Assembly (NCBI GenBank): GCA_937989585.1
Contig: CALKRW010000014.1
Coordinates: 1-16,113, forward strand
DNA length: 16,113 nt
DNA from: an uncultured Porphyromonadaceae bacterium
Lineage (GTDB): Bacteria > Bacteroidota > Bacteroidia > Bacteroidales > Muribaculaceae
Direction of reading: 5' to 3'
Shown here: positions 6,994 through 13,846 of the stretch, one piece after another
Layout: each line of letters starts with the position of its first letter
Numbering within the stretch: position 1 is the stretch's first letter
The notes under the pieces: generated by a model
Database searches by the model: none
What the model saw: the letters and a program-made list of their open reading frames with translations, nothing else
Told to the model about the DNA's origin: nothing
Program-made: the position numbers and the translations under genes

Positions 6994-7457
6994 AAGTTGG
7001 CATAAGGGAGATAAGCGCCATTCCCACCCTGATGCACTGGCGCGCCGAGGTTATCGAGAACGTATTCGGTGTCGTACCGTCCCGACGGCTTCTGGTCACC
7101 AACCGACGCTATTACCGGCAGCACATCCCCGACGGCACGCACATAGCCGTTGTCGCCGACGTCGACGGCACCGATGCCGGATGCGGGGCGATATGCCTGT
7201 CCGACGAACTGCCATCGCCCGAAAATCCGTCCGGCCGGTGCGCCTATCTGATGAACATCTATGTGCGCGGAGAATTCCGTGGCCGTGGCGTAGGCCGTGC
7301 AATTGTCCGATGGCTTGTCGAAAAGGCACGCCAACTCGGCTGCGACAAGATCTATCTTGAAACAACCGACTGCGCCCGACCGTTATATAAGAGTATCGGG
7401 TTCAACGAACTGCCCGGAATAATGAAATATGCACACATTCAGGATAGCGAATCTTAG
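6990..7457 (+). CDS. GNAT family N-acetyltransferase
   Basis: The 155-residue protein has the GNAT acetyl-CoA-binding signature in MNIYVRGEFRGRGVGRAIV (83-101 approximately), where RGRGVG is the RxxGxG/A loop. A C-terminal segment LYKSIGFNELPGIMKY is typical of the last strand and helix of the fold. The enzyme would transfer an acyl group from CoA to an amine. It overlaps the adenylation gene by 4 bases and precedes the esterase gene by 4 bases, so the three form one operon. It may acylate the product of, or compete for the substrate of, the adenylation enzyme; that is inference. Confidence 0.9.
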   Translation: MKVGIREISAIPTLMHWRAEVIENVFGVVPSRRLLVTNRRYYRQHIPDGTHIAVVADVDGTDAGCGAICLSDELPSPENPSGRCAYLMNIYVRGEFRGRGVGRAIVRWLVEKARQLGCDKIYLETTDCARPLYKSIGFNELPGIMKYAHIQDSES

Positions 7458-7461
7458 GATT

Positions 7462-8103
7462 ATGGCGGTGAAGGAATCCGCCGACAGGATATGTTATGTG
7501 CTTTACCCCCTCGAGAGTCTCGGCGAATGGGTTGAGGAAGCGGCACAGAAATTCAGCGTGTCGATAGCCGTTGTCAGCGGCATGGACTGGGACGACGACC
7601 TCACCCCATGGCCGGCGCCGGGTGAACCTCCGGGCTCTCCCGACTTCAGGGGACGCGCCCCGGCCTTCCTCTCGACGCTTGTCAGCGAGGTTATCCCCGA
7701 GACTGAGCGGCGCATGGGCCTTGGTGCCGGTGTCGAGCGCACACTGACCGGAGTCTCCCTGTCGGGACTGTTCACCCTCTGGCAGTGGATTCTGTGCGAC
7801 ACCTTCCGCAACATCATCAGTCTCTCAGGCTCGTTCTGGTATGCCGGCTTTGTCCAGTGGATCAAGTCGCGTCCCGTTCCGAAAAAATCAGGCCGCGCAT
7901 ACTTCCTGCTCGGCGACAAAGAAGCCAAGACACGGGTCAAGGCCTTCCAGCCCGTCCAGACCGACACCGAGGAAATCGTCGCCTATCTCCACGCCCACGG
8001 CATCGCCGACTGCTTCGAACTCGTCCCCGGCACCCACTACCAGTACGGCGAGCAGCGTCTCAACCGCGCCTTCACCCACCTCTTCCTCCCCCACCCGGCC
8101 TGA
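7462..8103 (+). CDS. Alpha/beta hydrolase, putative esterase of the Fes/IroE type
   Basis: The sequence TLTGVSLSGLFTLW contains a GxSxxG nucleophile elbow, as in the esterase D/Fes/IroE family (PF00756-like). A downstream LLGDKEAK supplies the acid residue and PGTHYQY the catalytic histidine. The frame can be extended to an ATG at 7429, but that would overlap the GNAT gene by 29 bases; the ATG at 7462, 4 bases after the GNAT stop, gives a 213-residue protein with a normal beta-strand start (RICYVLYP). No signal peptide is seen, so a cytoplasmic location is likely. It may hydrolyse an ester or thioester product of the neighbouring adenylation enzyme, by analogy with siderophore esterases. Confidence 0.8.
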   Translation: MAVKESADRICYVLYPLESLGEWVEEAAQKFSVSIAVVSGMDWDDDLTPWPAPGEPPGSPDFRGRAPAFLSTLVSEVIPETERRMGLGAGVERTLTGVSLSGLFTLWQWILCDTFRNIISLSGSFWYAGFVQWIKSRPVPKKSGRAYFLLGDKEAKTRVKAFQPVQTDTEEIVAYLHAHGIADCFELVPGTHYQYGEQRLNRAFTHLFLPHPA

Positions 8104-8127
8104 CCGAATCTCGTCTTTGCCATGTGT

Positions 8128-9387
8128 TTATCCGACATCATGGTTTTGTATTATTAGGTCAGTAACCGCCGGTGTCAGGCCGGCTGTTTTGGCGTGCTCT
8201 GCAAAATTTCCAACTGCTTCGCGGGCTGTGTCCAATATCTTACAGCCACACTTAATATCAAACGATGCTGCCAGTTCGAGCAAATCTTTGTCCGAGACAT
8301 CGTGGTCCTTTCTATTGAGGGTCATGCAATGCCTGTTGACATAAGACGGAGCCGACGGGTCAACTGTGAAGGTGAAATCGTATGCGGGTGCCAGATGCCA
8401 TTTGCCTTGACGATCCATTACAAAACTGAAATTCTTGTTATGGTCATCGACATTGGCAGCCATAAAATTCAGCGCCGTCTGGAGGAACAACTGCTTAAGG
8501 TCATCTAGCGGCAACTCTAACTTGCGGGCAACAACAAACAGATCCTCATAAGAGGTTGATTGGGGATTCATGGCCGCAAGTGTCTGAACGTGCAGTTTCT
8601 CATTCCCGTTGCGGTCGAATCGCTGTGTCAGGAAATGAACCTCATCTTTTCCCTCAAGCAGACGCGAAGGCATCATATGCAAGCCGGCCTCTTGAGCCAT
8701 AAGGTAATAAGCATATTCGATTCGGGTTGTAGGCAAATCCACATGCTCGTCAAACTTGATAATCATGGGTACGAACCCCGGCAGTTCTGTTGCGACCTGC
8801 CCCGAGTAACATTCCCCCGATTCGGGGTTGACGTTGATTAAGGCTTTGGGCCTGCGCCCTCCTGCCGAAGTTCCGACTCTGAAAAGGCTTTCCACTATCA
8901 GGTCAGGACTTAACTGTGCCTTGAAATCCTTGGCTCGCTTCAACATTGTCTGCGCAAGACCGGATAACCGGTCAATTTCGACTTTGAAGGAAGTCTCCAT
9001 CTCCGCCGATGTGGGCGGCACGAACTCCAGCGCCCCCATGCCACGGCGGCCTATGTAAGCCAAACGATCAAGTGCCGTGATATCCTTCATGCTGATATTA
9101 TGCGCCTTGGCCCATTGGCTGAATACTAAATGTCCCCAGTTGTCAGGCATGGAATCGGCTATGAAAGACGGCAGGCCTCCGTACATTCTTTCCTTTTCGG
9201 GATAAACCGGCATACTTTTTTGAGCAACAATTCCATTTATGGATGCTCTTAAAGGAGCGATGTCAAGTCCGCTACGGACAAACGCAGGGTCAAAATAAAA
9301 ACAGATCTGACGGTTGCGCCCGCTTCCTGTCTCGACAAGCGTGCCGACAGGTTTGCCCCACAAAATCACATTAATTGACGGTATCAT
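8128..9387 (-). CDS. hipA: HipA-family serine/threonine kinase toxin
   Basis: The 419-residue protein has the HipA layout: an N-terminal subdomain (1-115), GTSAGGRRPKAL (172-183) in the place of the E. coli SVAGAQEK loop, the catalytic loop NVDDHNKNF (312-320) with Asp314, and the metal-binding YDF (336-338). In E. coli HipA the loop carries the autophosphorylated Ser150; here Thr173 and Ser174 occupy that area. HipA kinases phosphorylate translation components such as aminoacyl-tRNA synthetases and cause growth arrest. The start overlaps the HipB gene by 17 bases, as usual for the pair. The full length and intact motifs suggest a functional toxin. The gene converges with the esterase gene, with 24 bases between their ends. 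Confidence 0.9.
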   Translation of the reverse strand: MIPSINVILWGKPVGTLVETGSGRNRQICFYFDPAFVRSGLDIAPLRASINGIVAQKSMPVYPEKERMYGGLPSFIADSMPDNWGHLVFSQWAKAHNISMKDITALDRLAYIGRRGMGALEFVPPTSAEMETSFKVEIDRLSGLAQTMLKRAKDFKAQLSPDLIVESLFRVGTSAGGRRPKALINVNPESGECYSGQVATELPGFVPMIIKFDEHVDLPTTRIEYAYYLMAQEAGLHMMPSRLLEGKDEVHFLTQRFDRNGNEKLHVQTLAAMNPQSTSYEDLFVVARKLELPLDDLKQLFLQTALNFMAANVDDHNKNFSFVMDRQGKWHLAPAYDFTFTVDPSAPSYVNRHCMTLNRKDHDVSDKDLLELAASFDIKCGCKILDTAREAVGNFAEHAKTAGLTPAVTDLIIQNHDVG

Positions 9388-9691
9388 GACGGCGTACTCT
9401 TTTAGGTATGTATTTGTTGATTTCTCTCAAAGCCATCGGTGGCACGGGCAATTCGGGCAGAACTTCTTCCATTCGCGATTCCATTCCCACTTGCCGCAAC
9501 AGCGAGATGAAGTTGCTCAGTGAGATGTTGGGATGCTTGCCTTGCTCAAAACGGCAAATGGTCGTATAACTGACCCCTGACTTCTCGGCCAATTCGCGCT
9601 GGCTTAACCTTGCAGCCAGACGATATTCCTTCATCCGTTTGGCAAGCAAACGGAGAATGTCATAATTCGATGTATAATTCAAGTCAGTCAT
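9371..9691 (-). CDS. hipB: HipB-like helix-turn-helix antitoxin/repressor
   Basis: The 106-residue protein has an XRE-type helix-turn-helix in RLAARLSQRELAEKSGVSYT and the following TICRFEQGKHPNIS (about 24-58), with a C-terminal tail ending in a basic segment KRVRRHD. HipB proteins bind HipA and repress their own operon. The gene overlaps hipA by 17 bases. Just upstream lies an inverted repeat flanking a promoter (9699-9748), which fits autoregulation. Confidence 0.88.
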   Translation of the reverse strand: MTDLNYTSNYDILRLLAKRMKEYRLAARLSQRELAEKSGVSYTTICRFEQGKHPNISLSNFISLLRQVGMESRMEEVLPELPVPPMALREINKYIPKRVRRHDTVN

Positions 9692-9698
9692 ATTTCAC

Positions 9699-9748
9699 TA
9701 TATGGATATTTACACCCAAAATTACAAATAAATATCCATATATGCAAA
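9699..9748 (-). promoter_or_regulatory. hipBA promoter inside a perfect inverted-repeat operator
   Basis: TATATGGATATTTA (9699-9712) and its exact reverse complement (9729-9742) are 16 bases apart. Between and across them, on the minus strand, lie a -7 box TAATTTTG (9717-9724) and a -33 TTTG (9745-9748) separated by exactly 20 bases. The -7 box lies between the two half-sites, so a HipB dimer or tetramer bound there would block transcription. Confidence 0.75.
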
Positions 9749-9801
9749 TATACTTCTCCGATTCAATAGCGGCTTGTTTCCGAAGCGGGCAATGTATCAC
9801 A

Positions 9802-9851
9802 ACGAACTGCATCCCGAAAGTCAGAAGGAGAACTTTCGGGATGCTGTTCGT
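9802..9851 (-). terminator. Strong hairpin, likely terminator of the hydrolase operon
   Basis: Two 20-base arms (9802-9821 and 9832-9851) pair with one mismatch around a 10-base loop. The hairpin lies about 60 bases after the end of the minus-strand hydrolase gene and before the hipBA promoter. No clear U-run follows on the minus strand, so termination is inferred from position and stem strength. Confidence 0.6.
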
Positions 9852-9908
9852 TATTGTGGTTCAGGGCAAAGTCTGCCTATGAGCGTTTGAGGGATGTAAA
9901 GGCAGGAT

Positions 9909-11006
9909 TCACTTGCCGATATATTCGTTGAAGAATTTCTCGATGGAGGCGAATGGAATGATGTCCTTCTGGTCGTAGAGGTCGGTGTGGCTTGCGCCGG
10001 GGATGACCATGAAGAGTTTGTTGTTGGGCTTGCCGGGTGTGACGGTCAGTTTCTTGTAGGCGTCGCTGCCGAAATAGAACGAATGGGCCTTCTCGCCGTG
10101 AAGAATCATGACGGCGTTCTCGATCTCGCCCGCACGGCTCATCAGCGGGAAGTTGATCCATGGGATGGGCGATGTGGCGTTGCGTCCGCCGTTGGAGTTG
10201 AGCGAGCGGGGATGATAGCCGCGCTTTGTCTTGTAGTAATCGTAGTAGTCGCGGAGGAACTTCGGGGCGTCATCGGGCAATACGTCGGGAACGCCGCCGC
10301 CAAGTTTGGGCGTGCCGTTGATGTAGTCCTCCGTACGCTGGGCGGCCAGTTTCTCGCGTAGGGCGTTGCGGGCCTCGGCACTGTCATCGGCGTCGAAGTA
10401 GCCGTTGGCGTTGACACGGCTCATGTCATACATCGTCGAGGCAAGCGTGGCCTTGATTCGCGGGTCGGCGGCTGCAGCGTTGATGGCAATGCCGCCCCAG
10501 CCGCAGATGCCGATAATGCCGACACGCTCAGGGTCGACGTCGGGATTGGTCACAAGGTAGTCGACAGCCGCGCTGAAGTCCTCGGTATTTATGTCAGGCG
10601 ACGTCATGTAGCGGGGAGTGCCGCCGCTCTCGCCGGTGAACGAGGGGTCGAAGGCTATGGTCAGGAAACCGCGCTCGGCCATCTCCTGGGCATAGAGTCC
10701 GGCAGCCTGTTCCTTGACGGCGCCGAAAGGTCCGCAGACGGCGATTGCGGGCAACTTTCCCGTGACGCCTTTTGGTTTGTACATGTCGGCGGCAAGCGTG
10801 ATGCCGTAGCGGTTGACGAAAGTCACCTTGCTGTGGTCAACCTTGTCGCTCTTGGGAAAAGTCTTGTCCCATTCATTAGTCAAAGTCAGTTTCTCCATAA
10901 TATTTCTGTTTTCATTCGTTTTTGAGGCATATAGGTCTGTCATTCCTAACGCAAGTACCAACAGGCCCGCCATAGTTATTGTTCTTATGCTCATATCCAT
11001 GTTCAT
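9909..11006 (-). CDS. Secreted alpha/beta hydrolase with cysteine nucleophile (dienelactone hydrolase-like)
   Basis: In the longest frame (start 11054) the nucleophile elbow is GICGWGG (182-188) with Cys184, the acid residue is probably E321 in LHGEKAH, and the histidine is H356 in PGASHTD. A cysteine in this place is typical of dienelactone hydrolases and of YcjY-like hydrolases. The 11054 start would overlap the upstream reductase gene by 32 bases; I chose the ATG at 11006, 16 bases after that gene, which is followed by a signal-peptide-like segment TITMAGLLVLALGMTDLYA. Met21 (10994) is an equally good start. The protein probably acts in the periplasm. The substrate is unknown. It is the last gene of the operon with the reductase and the FISUMP protein, and a hairpin follows it. 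Confidence 0.8.
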   Translation of the reverse strand: MNMDMSIRTITMAGLLVLALGMTDLYASKTNENRNIMEKLTLTNEWDKTFPKSDKVDHSKVTFVNRYGITLAADMYKPKGVTGKLPAIAVCGPFGAVKEQAAGLYAQEMAERGFLTIAFDPSFTGESGGTPRYMTSPDINTEDFSAAVDYLVTNPDVDPERVGIIGICGWGGIAINAAAADPRIKATLASTMYDMSRVNANGYFDADDSAEARNALREKLAAQRTEDYINGTPKLGGGVPDVLPDDAPKFLRDYYDYYKTKRGYHPRSLNSNGGRNATSPIPWINFPLMSRAGEIENAVMILHGEKAHSFYFGSDAYKKLTVTPGKPNNKLFMVIPGASHTDLYDQKDIIPFASIEKFFNEYIGK

Positions 11007-11022
11007 CTTTGTGTTTATATTT

Positions 11023-11991
11023 TCAATACCAGTCATGTTTCTCGCGACGTTCAAGAGCGTCGATACGGCTTATTTCTTCGGGTGTCAGTTCGAAGTCAAA
11101 TATCGAGATATTCTCCTTCTGATGGTCATGATTGCTTGAGCCTGGAATAACCACTACGCCGTTCTGGAGATCCCAGCGGAGTATGGTCTGCACTAGCGAT
11201 TTTCCATATTTGCGTGCAATATCCATGATTACCGGCTCTTTCATCAGTTCGGAATTGAAGCCTCGACCGCCAAGCGGATACCAGGCCTCGACCACTATTC
11301 CGTTGTCGTGCAGATACTCTATCACTGCCTTGTCCTGATAATAAGGGTGAATCTCGTTCTGGTCGAGAACGGGCTTGATGTTCACTTTCGGCAGGAACTC
11401 CGACATCTCCTTGATATAGAAATTTGAGACACCGAGGGAACGTATCTTGCCTTGTTCAACGTATCGTTCCATAGTCTTGTAGGCCTCCACATCGTGCGGG
11501 CCGGGATGATGCAGCAGCATGAGGTCAATGTAACCGATATCCAGTTTACGAAGGCATTTCTCGATATTCTTCTCTGCATCGGCAAACTCGTTGGGATAGA
11601 GTTTGGTGGTAACGAAAACATCCTCGCGCTTAATCAGCCCTTCGTCTATCGCCTGTCGTATCGCCTGACCGACTTCTTCTTCGTTGCCGTAGAAACTCGC
11701 TGTGTCAAACTTGCGGTAACCGAGACGGATAGCCGAGAGAATTGCGTTAACACACCTGTCGCCGTGCAGACTGTAGGTGCCGAGACCGACAATCGGCATA
11801 TCATATCCACTGCTGAGTCTTATGACGGGAGGATTTCCGTTTGTCCCCGTCGAGAGGTCAAAGCGTCCCTTTTCGCTCAACACCGTTTGCCCGTCCTTGT
11901 TAATCTGGTTTTCAGGGGAATGGTTACAGGCACTTGCTGTCATTGTCATTATTGCTGATATTATGAGGTTTATGATTTTCATACAGGTCAT
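11023..11991 (-). CDS. Aldo/keto reductase with predicted lipoprotein signal
   Basis: The 322-residue product is an aldo/keto reductase. The catalytic residues Asp96 and Tyr101 (in KFDTASFYGNEEEVG), Lys130 (VTTKLYP) and His161 (LMLLHHP) are all present, as are the later GVSNF, WYPLGG and VIPGSSN motifs. It resembles the 2,5-diketo-gluconate reductase group. The N terminus (IINLIISAIMTMTASAC) looks like a lipoprotein signal ending at Cys22, although the lipobox is imperfect. An exported NADPH-dependent enzyme is unusual, because the cofactor is not expected in the periplasm. The start overlaps the FISUMP gene by 4 bases (ATGA). Confidence 0.85.
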   Translation of the reverse strand: MTCMKIINLIISAIMTMTASACNHSPENQINKDGQTVLSEKGRFDLSTGTNGNPPVIRLSSGYDMPIVGLGTYSLHGDRCVNAILSAIRLGYRKFDTASFYGNEEEVGQAIRQAIDEGLIKREDVFVTTKLYPNEFADAEKNIEKCLRKLDIGYIDLMLLHHPGPHDVEAYKTMERYVEQGKIRSLGVSNFYIKEMSEFLPKVNIKPVLDQNEIHPYYQDKAVIEYLHDNGIVVEAWYPLGGRGFNSELMKEPVIMDIARKYGKSLVQTILRWDLQNGVVVIPGSSNHDHQKENISIFDFELTPEEISRIDALERREKHDWY

Positions 11992-12755
11992 TTTACCAGA
12001 TACTTTTTACCGTTCTGAATATAGAAGCCTTTTTCGGGTTTAGTTTTTAGGCGTCGTCCCGTCAGGTCGTATATGGGTCCGCCATCGGGGCGTCCTGCTG
12101 AAATCATTTCGTCGACGCCCGAATGGTTATTGTCTCTGACAGGACGTATAGAGAATCCGCTGTAACGTATCGCCGGATTGTGGTTCAGACCTTCGGCGCC
12201 AATGTAGAGCCGGTGTGCCCTCTGTTTGTGGAACGACGGATCTGTGCCGAGCGTGCCGGTCCAATAGTATCCGACCGTACCGGCATACCGAACCGTCTCG
12301 CCGTTCCTTGCGCCACCGGCAGGGAGAAATATCTTATTCCCGTTTTTACCTGTAAACTCATAGCCGTTCACTCCGTTGTGCCTGGTCCACTGATGCGGAC
12401 AGGATGTCAGTTCCTTAAGTTCATCTAGTGTCGGAAGACGCCAGCCATTGCCGAGACGTACATGTGCTATGTCAAGTCCGGTGCCGCTGATTTCTGCCGG
12501 AGGCTTGGGACCGCCATAGAGTTCCGACACCCAGTTCCGTGACTTGTCGAGCACATCCATCGTCGTTTCCAGACCCGTCGGGTCGGCCCAGCCGTAGTAG
12601 CCGCCGAATTCTTCCGGCGCCGCAGCGTCAAGATTCGTCGCGGCCCACTCGACACTAAGTCCGAGATCGACCGTTTCAGGATTCTGTGCATAAACGCTTG
12701 CCGAAACCGACATTACGAGCGCCAGTACAGCCAAATATGTTTTGCTTGATTTCAT
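11988..12755 (-). CDS. Secreted FISUMP-type protein with a short C-terminal sorting-like tail
   Basis: The N terminus has a signal peptide (KTYLAVLALVMSVSASVYA, cleavage before QNPE). The mature part begins VDLGLSVEWAATNLDA, the usual opening of Bacteroidales FISUMP (Fibrobacter succinogenes major paralogous) domains, and continues with GGYYGWAD, NGWRLPTLDELKEL and YSGFSIRPVR. The C terminus IYDLTGRRLKTKPEKGFYI resembles the tail found on many Bacteroidota secreted proteins (type IX-like), in which GFYIxNGKKxxVK is common. The function of such proteins is unknown. I chose the ATG at 12755 because it gives a standard signal peptide; 12770 is the longer alternative. It is the first gene of the operon. 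Confidence 0.82.
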   Translation of the reverse strand: MKSSKTYLAVLALVMSVSASVYAQNPETVDLGLSVEWAATNLDAAAPEEFGGYYGWADPTGLETTMDVLDKSRNWVSELYGGPKPPAEISGTGLDIAHVRLGNGWRLPTLDELKELTSCPHQWTRHNGVNGYEFTGKNGNKIFLPAGGARNGETVRYAGTVGYYWTGTLGTDPSFHKQRAHRLYIGAEGLNHNPAIRYSGFSIRPVRDNNHSGVDEMISAGRPDGGPIYDLTGRRLKTKPEKGFYIQNGKKYLVK

Positions 12756-12786
12756 AACTGTATCGTTCAATTGTTTTTCCTCACTG

Positions 12787-12815
12787 CAAAATTATACAGA
12801 AAGCCCCACAGCAAG
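12787..12815 (-). promoter_or_regulatory. Promoter of the FISUMP-reductase-hydrolase operon
   Basis: TAATTTTG on the minus strand (12787-12794) fits the TAnnTTTG -7 consensus. A weaker CTTG (12812-12815) lies 17 bases upstream, inside a palindrome. The leader to the chosen start is about 30 bases. Confidence 0.55.
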
Positions 12816-12828
12816 ATTGCTGTGAGGC
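12803..12828. other. Palindrome GCCcCACAGCAA-GA-TTGCTGTGaGGC overlapping the promoter
   Basis: The arms pair 11 of 12 bases around a 2-base centre. On the plus strand it is followed by TCATTTTTAATTT, like a terminator, but no plus-strand gene precedes it. It covers the -33 region of the minus-strand promoter, so it may be an operator. Confidence 0.45.
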
Positions 12829-13224
12829 TCATTTTTAATTTCTGAAAAGTTCAGTTTTGCTTCTATCCGCACAATCGCAGTAGTTTCTTTCCCTCTGAAA
12901 TCAGCAGTACAGAGAAAAGTAGAAGATGATGAGGGTAAAAATGAGGGTAAAAATGAGGGTAAAAATGGTGCTAAAGATGTCGGTAGAAATGTCGGTAGAA
13001 ATGTCGGTAGAAATGTCGGTAGAAATGTCGGTAGAACTTTAACGGACCGTCAACAAAAAATATTAGACATTGTTACAGATAACCCATCAGTTAGTATGGC
13101 TGAAATGGCGACAACTTTAGGAGTTACGACTCGAACAATCGAGAGAGAAATTCCTAAAATGACCTCTTTAATCAGACATAAAGGCCCCAAGAAAGGTGGT
13201 TATTGGGAAATCATTGAATATTAG
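12826..13224 (+). pseudogene. 3' remnant of an AlbA_2-type ATP-binding regulator with winged-helix tail
   Basis: The frame is open from 12826 to a TAG at 13222 but has no ATG near its beginning. After a segment VVSFPLKSAVQRKVEDD come three EGKN units, a degenerate unit and five VGRN units. A winged-helix domain follows: LTDRQQKILDIVTDNP, MAEMATTLGVTTRTIERE and KGPKKGGYWEI. This tail, with repeated GKN or GGN units before a helix-turn-helix and a GGYW end, is typical of putative DNA-binding/ATP-binding regulators (AlbA_2 family, formerly AAA_4). The N-terminal domains are missing, so this is probably a decayed or truncated gene. It is AT-rich, unlike its neighbours. A start at an unusual codon is less likely. 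Confidence 0.65.
12931..13038 (+). repeat. Nine tandem 12-base units coding EGKN/VGRN
   Basis: GAGGGTAAAAAT occurs three times (12931-12966), then one divergent unit (GGTGCTAAAGAT, 12967-12978), then GTCGGTAGAAAT four times and a final GTCGGTAGAACT (12979-13038). The period keeps the reading frame and forms a linker before the winged helix. The near-identity of the units suggests recent slippage. Confidence 0.9.
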
Positions 13225-13335
13225 TTTTTTAAGAGCGAACACCCTGATTCCAAAATCAAGAATCTTGTCAAGGATGCCTATAATCTCATCGTTGCCCGTC
13301 TCAGCAAATCCCAAAGAGCAGAATTAGGCATATAA
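13225..13335 (+). pseudogene. C-terminal gene fragment, possibly MmcQ/YjbR family
   Basis: Directly after the TAG of the winged-helix remnant, in the same frame, 36 codons run to a TAA at 13333. The sequence contains HPDSKIKNLVKDAYNLIVAR followed by LSKSQRAEL. This recalls the last helix of MmcQ/YjbR proteins (SYDLVVxxLxKKxR). No start is visible, so it would be the tail of a lost gene. The assignment is tentative. Confidence 0.35.
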
Positions 13336-13394
13336 CCTTTTATAAATTGTAAATGCACGACATCTGGAATCCGTGGCACGTCTGAGTAAAAAAG

Positions 13395-13425
13395 TTTCCG
13401 CTTAGAAAAACTATTTGTAATTTTG
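13395..13425 (+). promoter_or_regulatory. Promoter of the exporter-Nim operon
   Basis: TAATTTTG (13418-13425) fits the Bacteroidetes -7 element; TTTC (13395-13398) lies 19 bases upstream as a weak -33 element. The leader to the start codon is about 90 bases, long enough for regulation, but I recognise no riboswitch in it. Confidence 0.6.
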
Positions 13426-13522
13426 CGGAACCTTAGGAAGGAGACGCCGAGAATCTTTCACGTGCATACGACGAGCCGATTACTTGCAGCCCTCAAACAG
13501 GATAACTAAAATACGGTCTATA

Positions 13523-13846
13523 ATGAACTGGATTATTCTTATCTTAGCCGGGCTCATGGAAGTCGGCTTTACATTTTGTCTTGGCAAGACCAGGACCGCG
13601 ACGGGTCAGGAACTCGCGTGGTGGTGGACAGGATTCCTTGTCGCGCTGGGACTCAGCATGTATCTCATGGCGAAAGCGGCGGAACGGCTGCCGATAGGCA
13701 CAGTCTATCCCGTCTGGACAGGAATCGGCGTCGTGGGAGCGGTCATCGTCGGAATCGTTTTCTTCAACGAGCCTGCAACCTTCTGGCGCATTTTCTTCAT
13801 CACCACCCTGATTTTATCAATAATCGGACTTAAAGTTTTGGCATGA
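13523..13846 (+). CDS. Small multidrug resistance (SMR) exporter, Gdx/SugE-like guanidinium exporter
   Basis: The 107-residue protein has four hydrophobic segments and the SMR hallmark glutamate Glu13 in AGLMEVGFT. The segment LPIGTVYPVWTGIGVVGAVIVGIVF resembles the Gdx/SugE subtype (in outline LPxGTAYAVWTGIG), members of which export guanidinium ions in exchange for protons as antiparallel dimers. I chose the ATG at 13523; a TTG at 13484 would add 13 polar residues before the first membrane helix and is unlikely. The gene overlaps the Nim-like gene by 4 bases. EmrE-like drug export is possible but less likely from the motif. Confidence 0.85.
   Translation: MNWIILILAGLMEVGFTFCLGKTRTATGQELAWWWTGFLVALGLSMYLMAKAAERLPIGTVYPVWTGIGVVGAVIVGIVFFNEPATFWRIFFITTLILSIIGLKVLA

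Noticed and set aside
12931..13038. A short CRISPR-like repeat array
   Set aside because: The units are 12 bases, contiguous, without spacers, and encode an in-frame repeated linker.
13426..13522. A guanidine riboswitch before the Gdx-like exporter
   Set aside because: I looked for the conserved ykkC-I, ACGR double hairpin and class III patterns and saw none; only a small CCTTAGGAAGG stem is visible.
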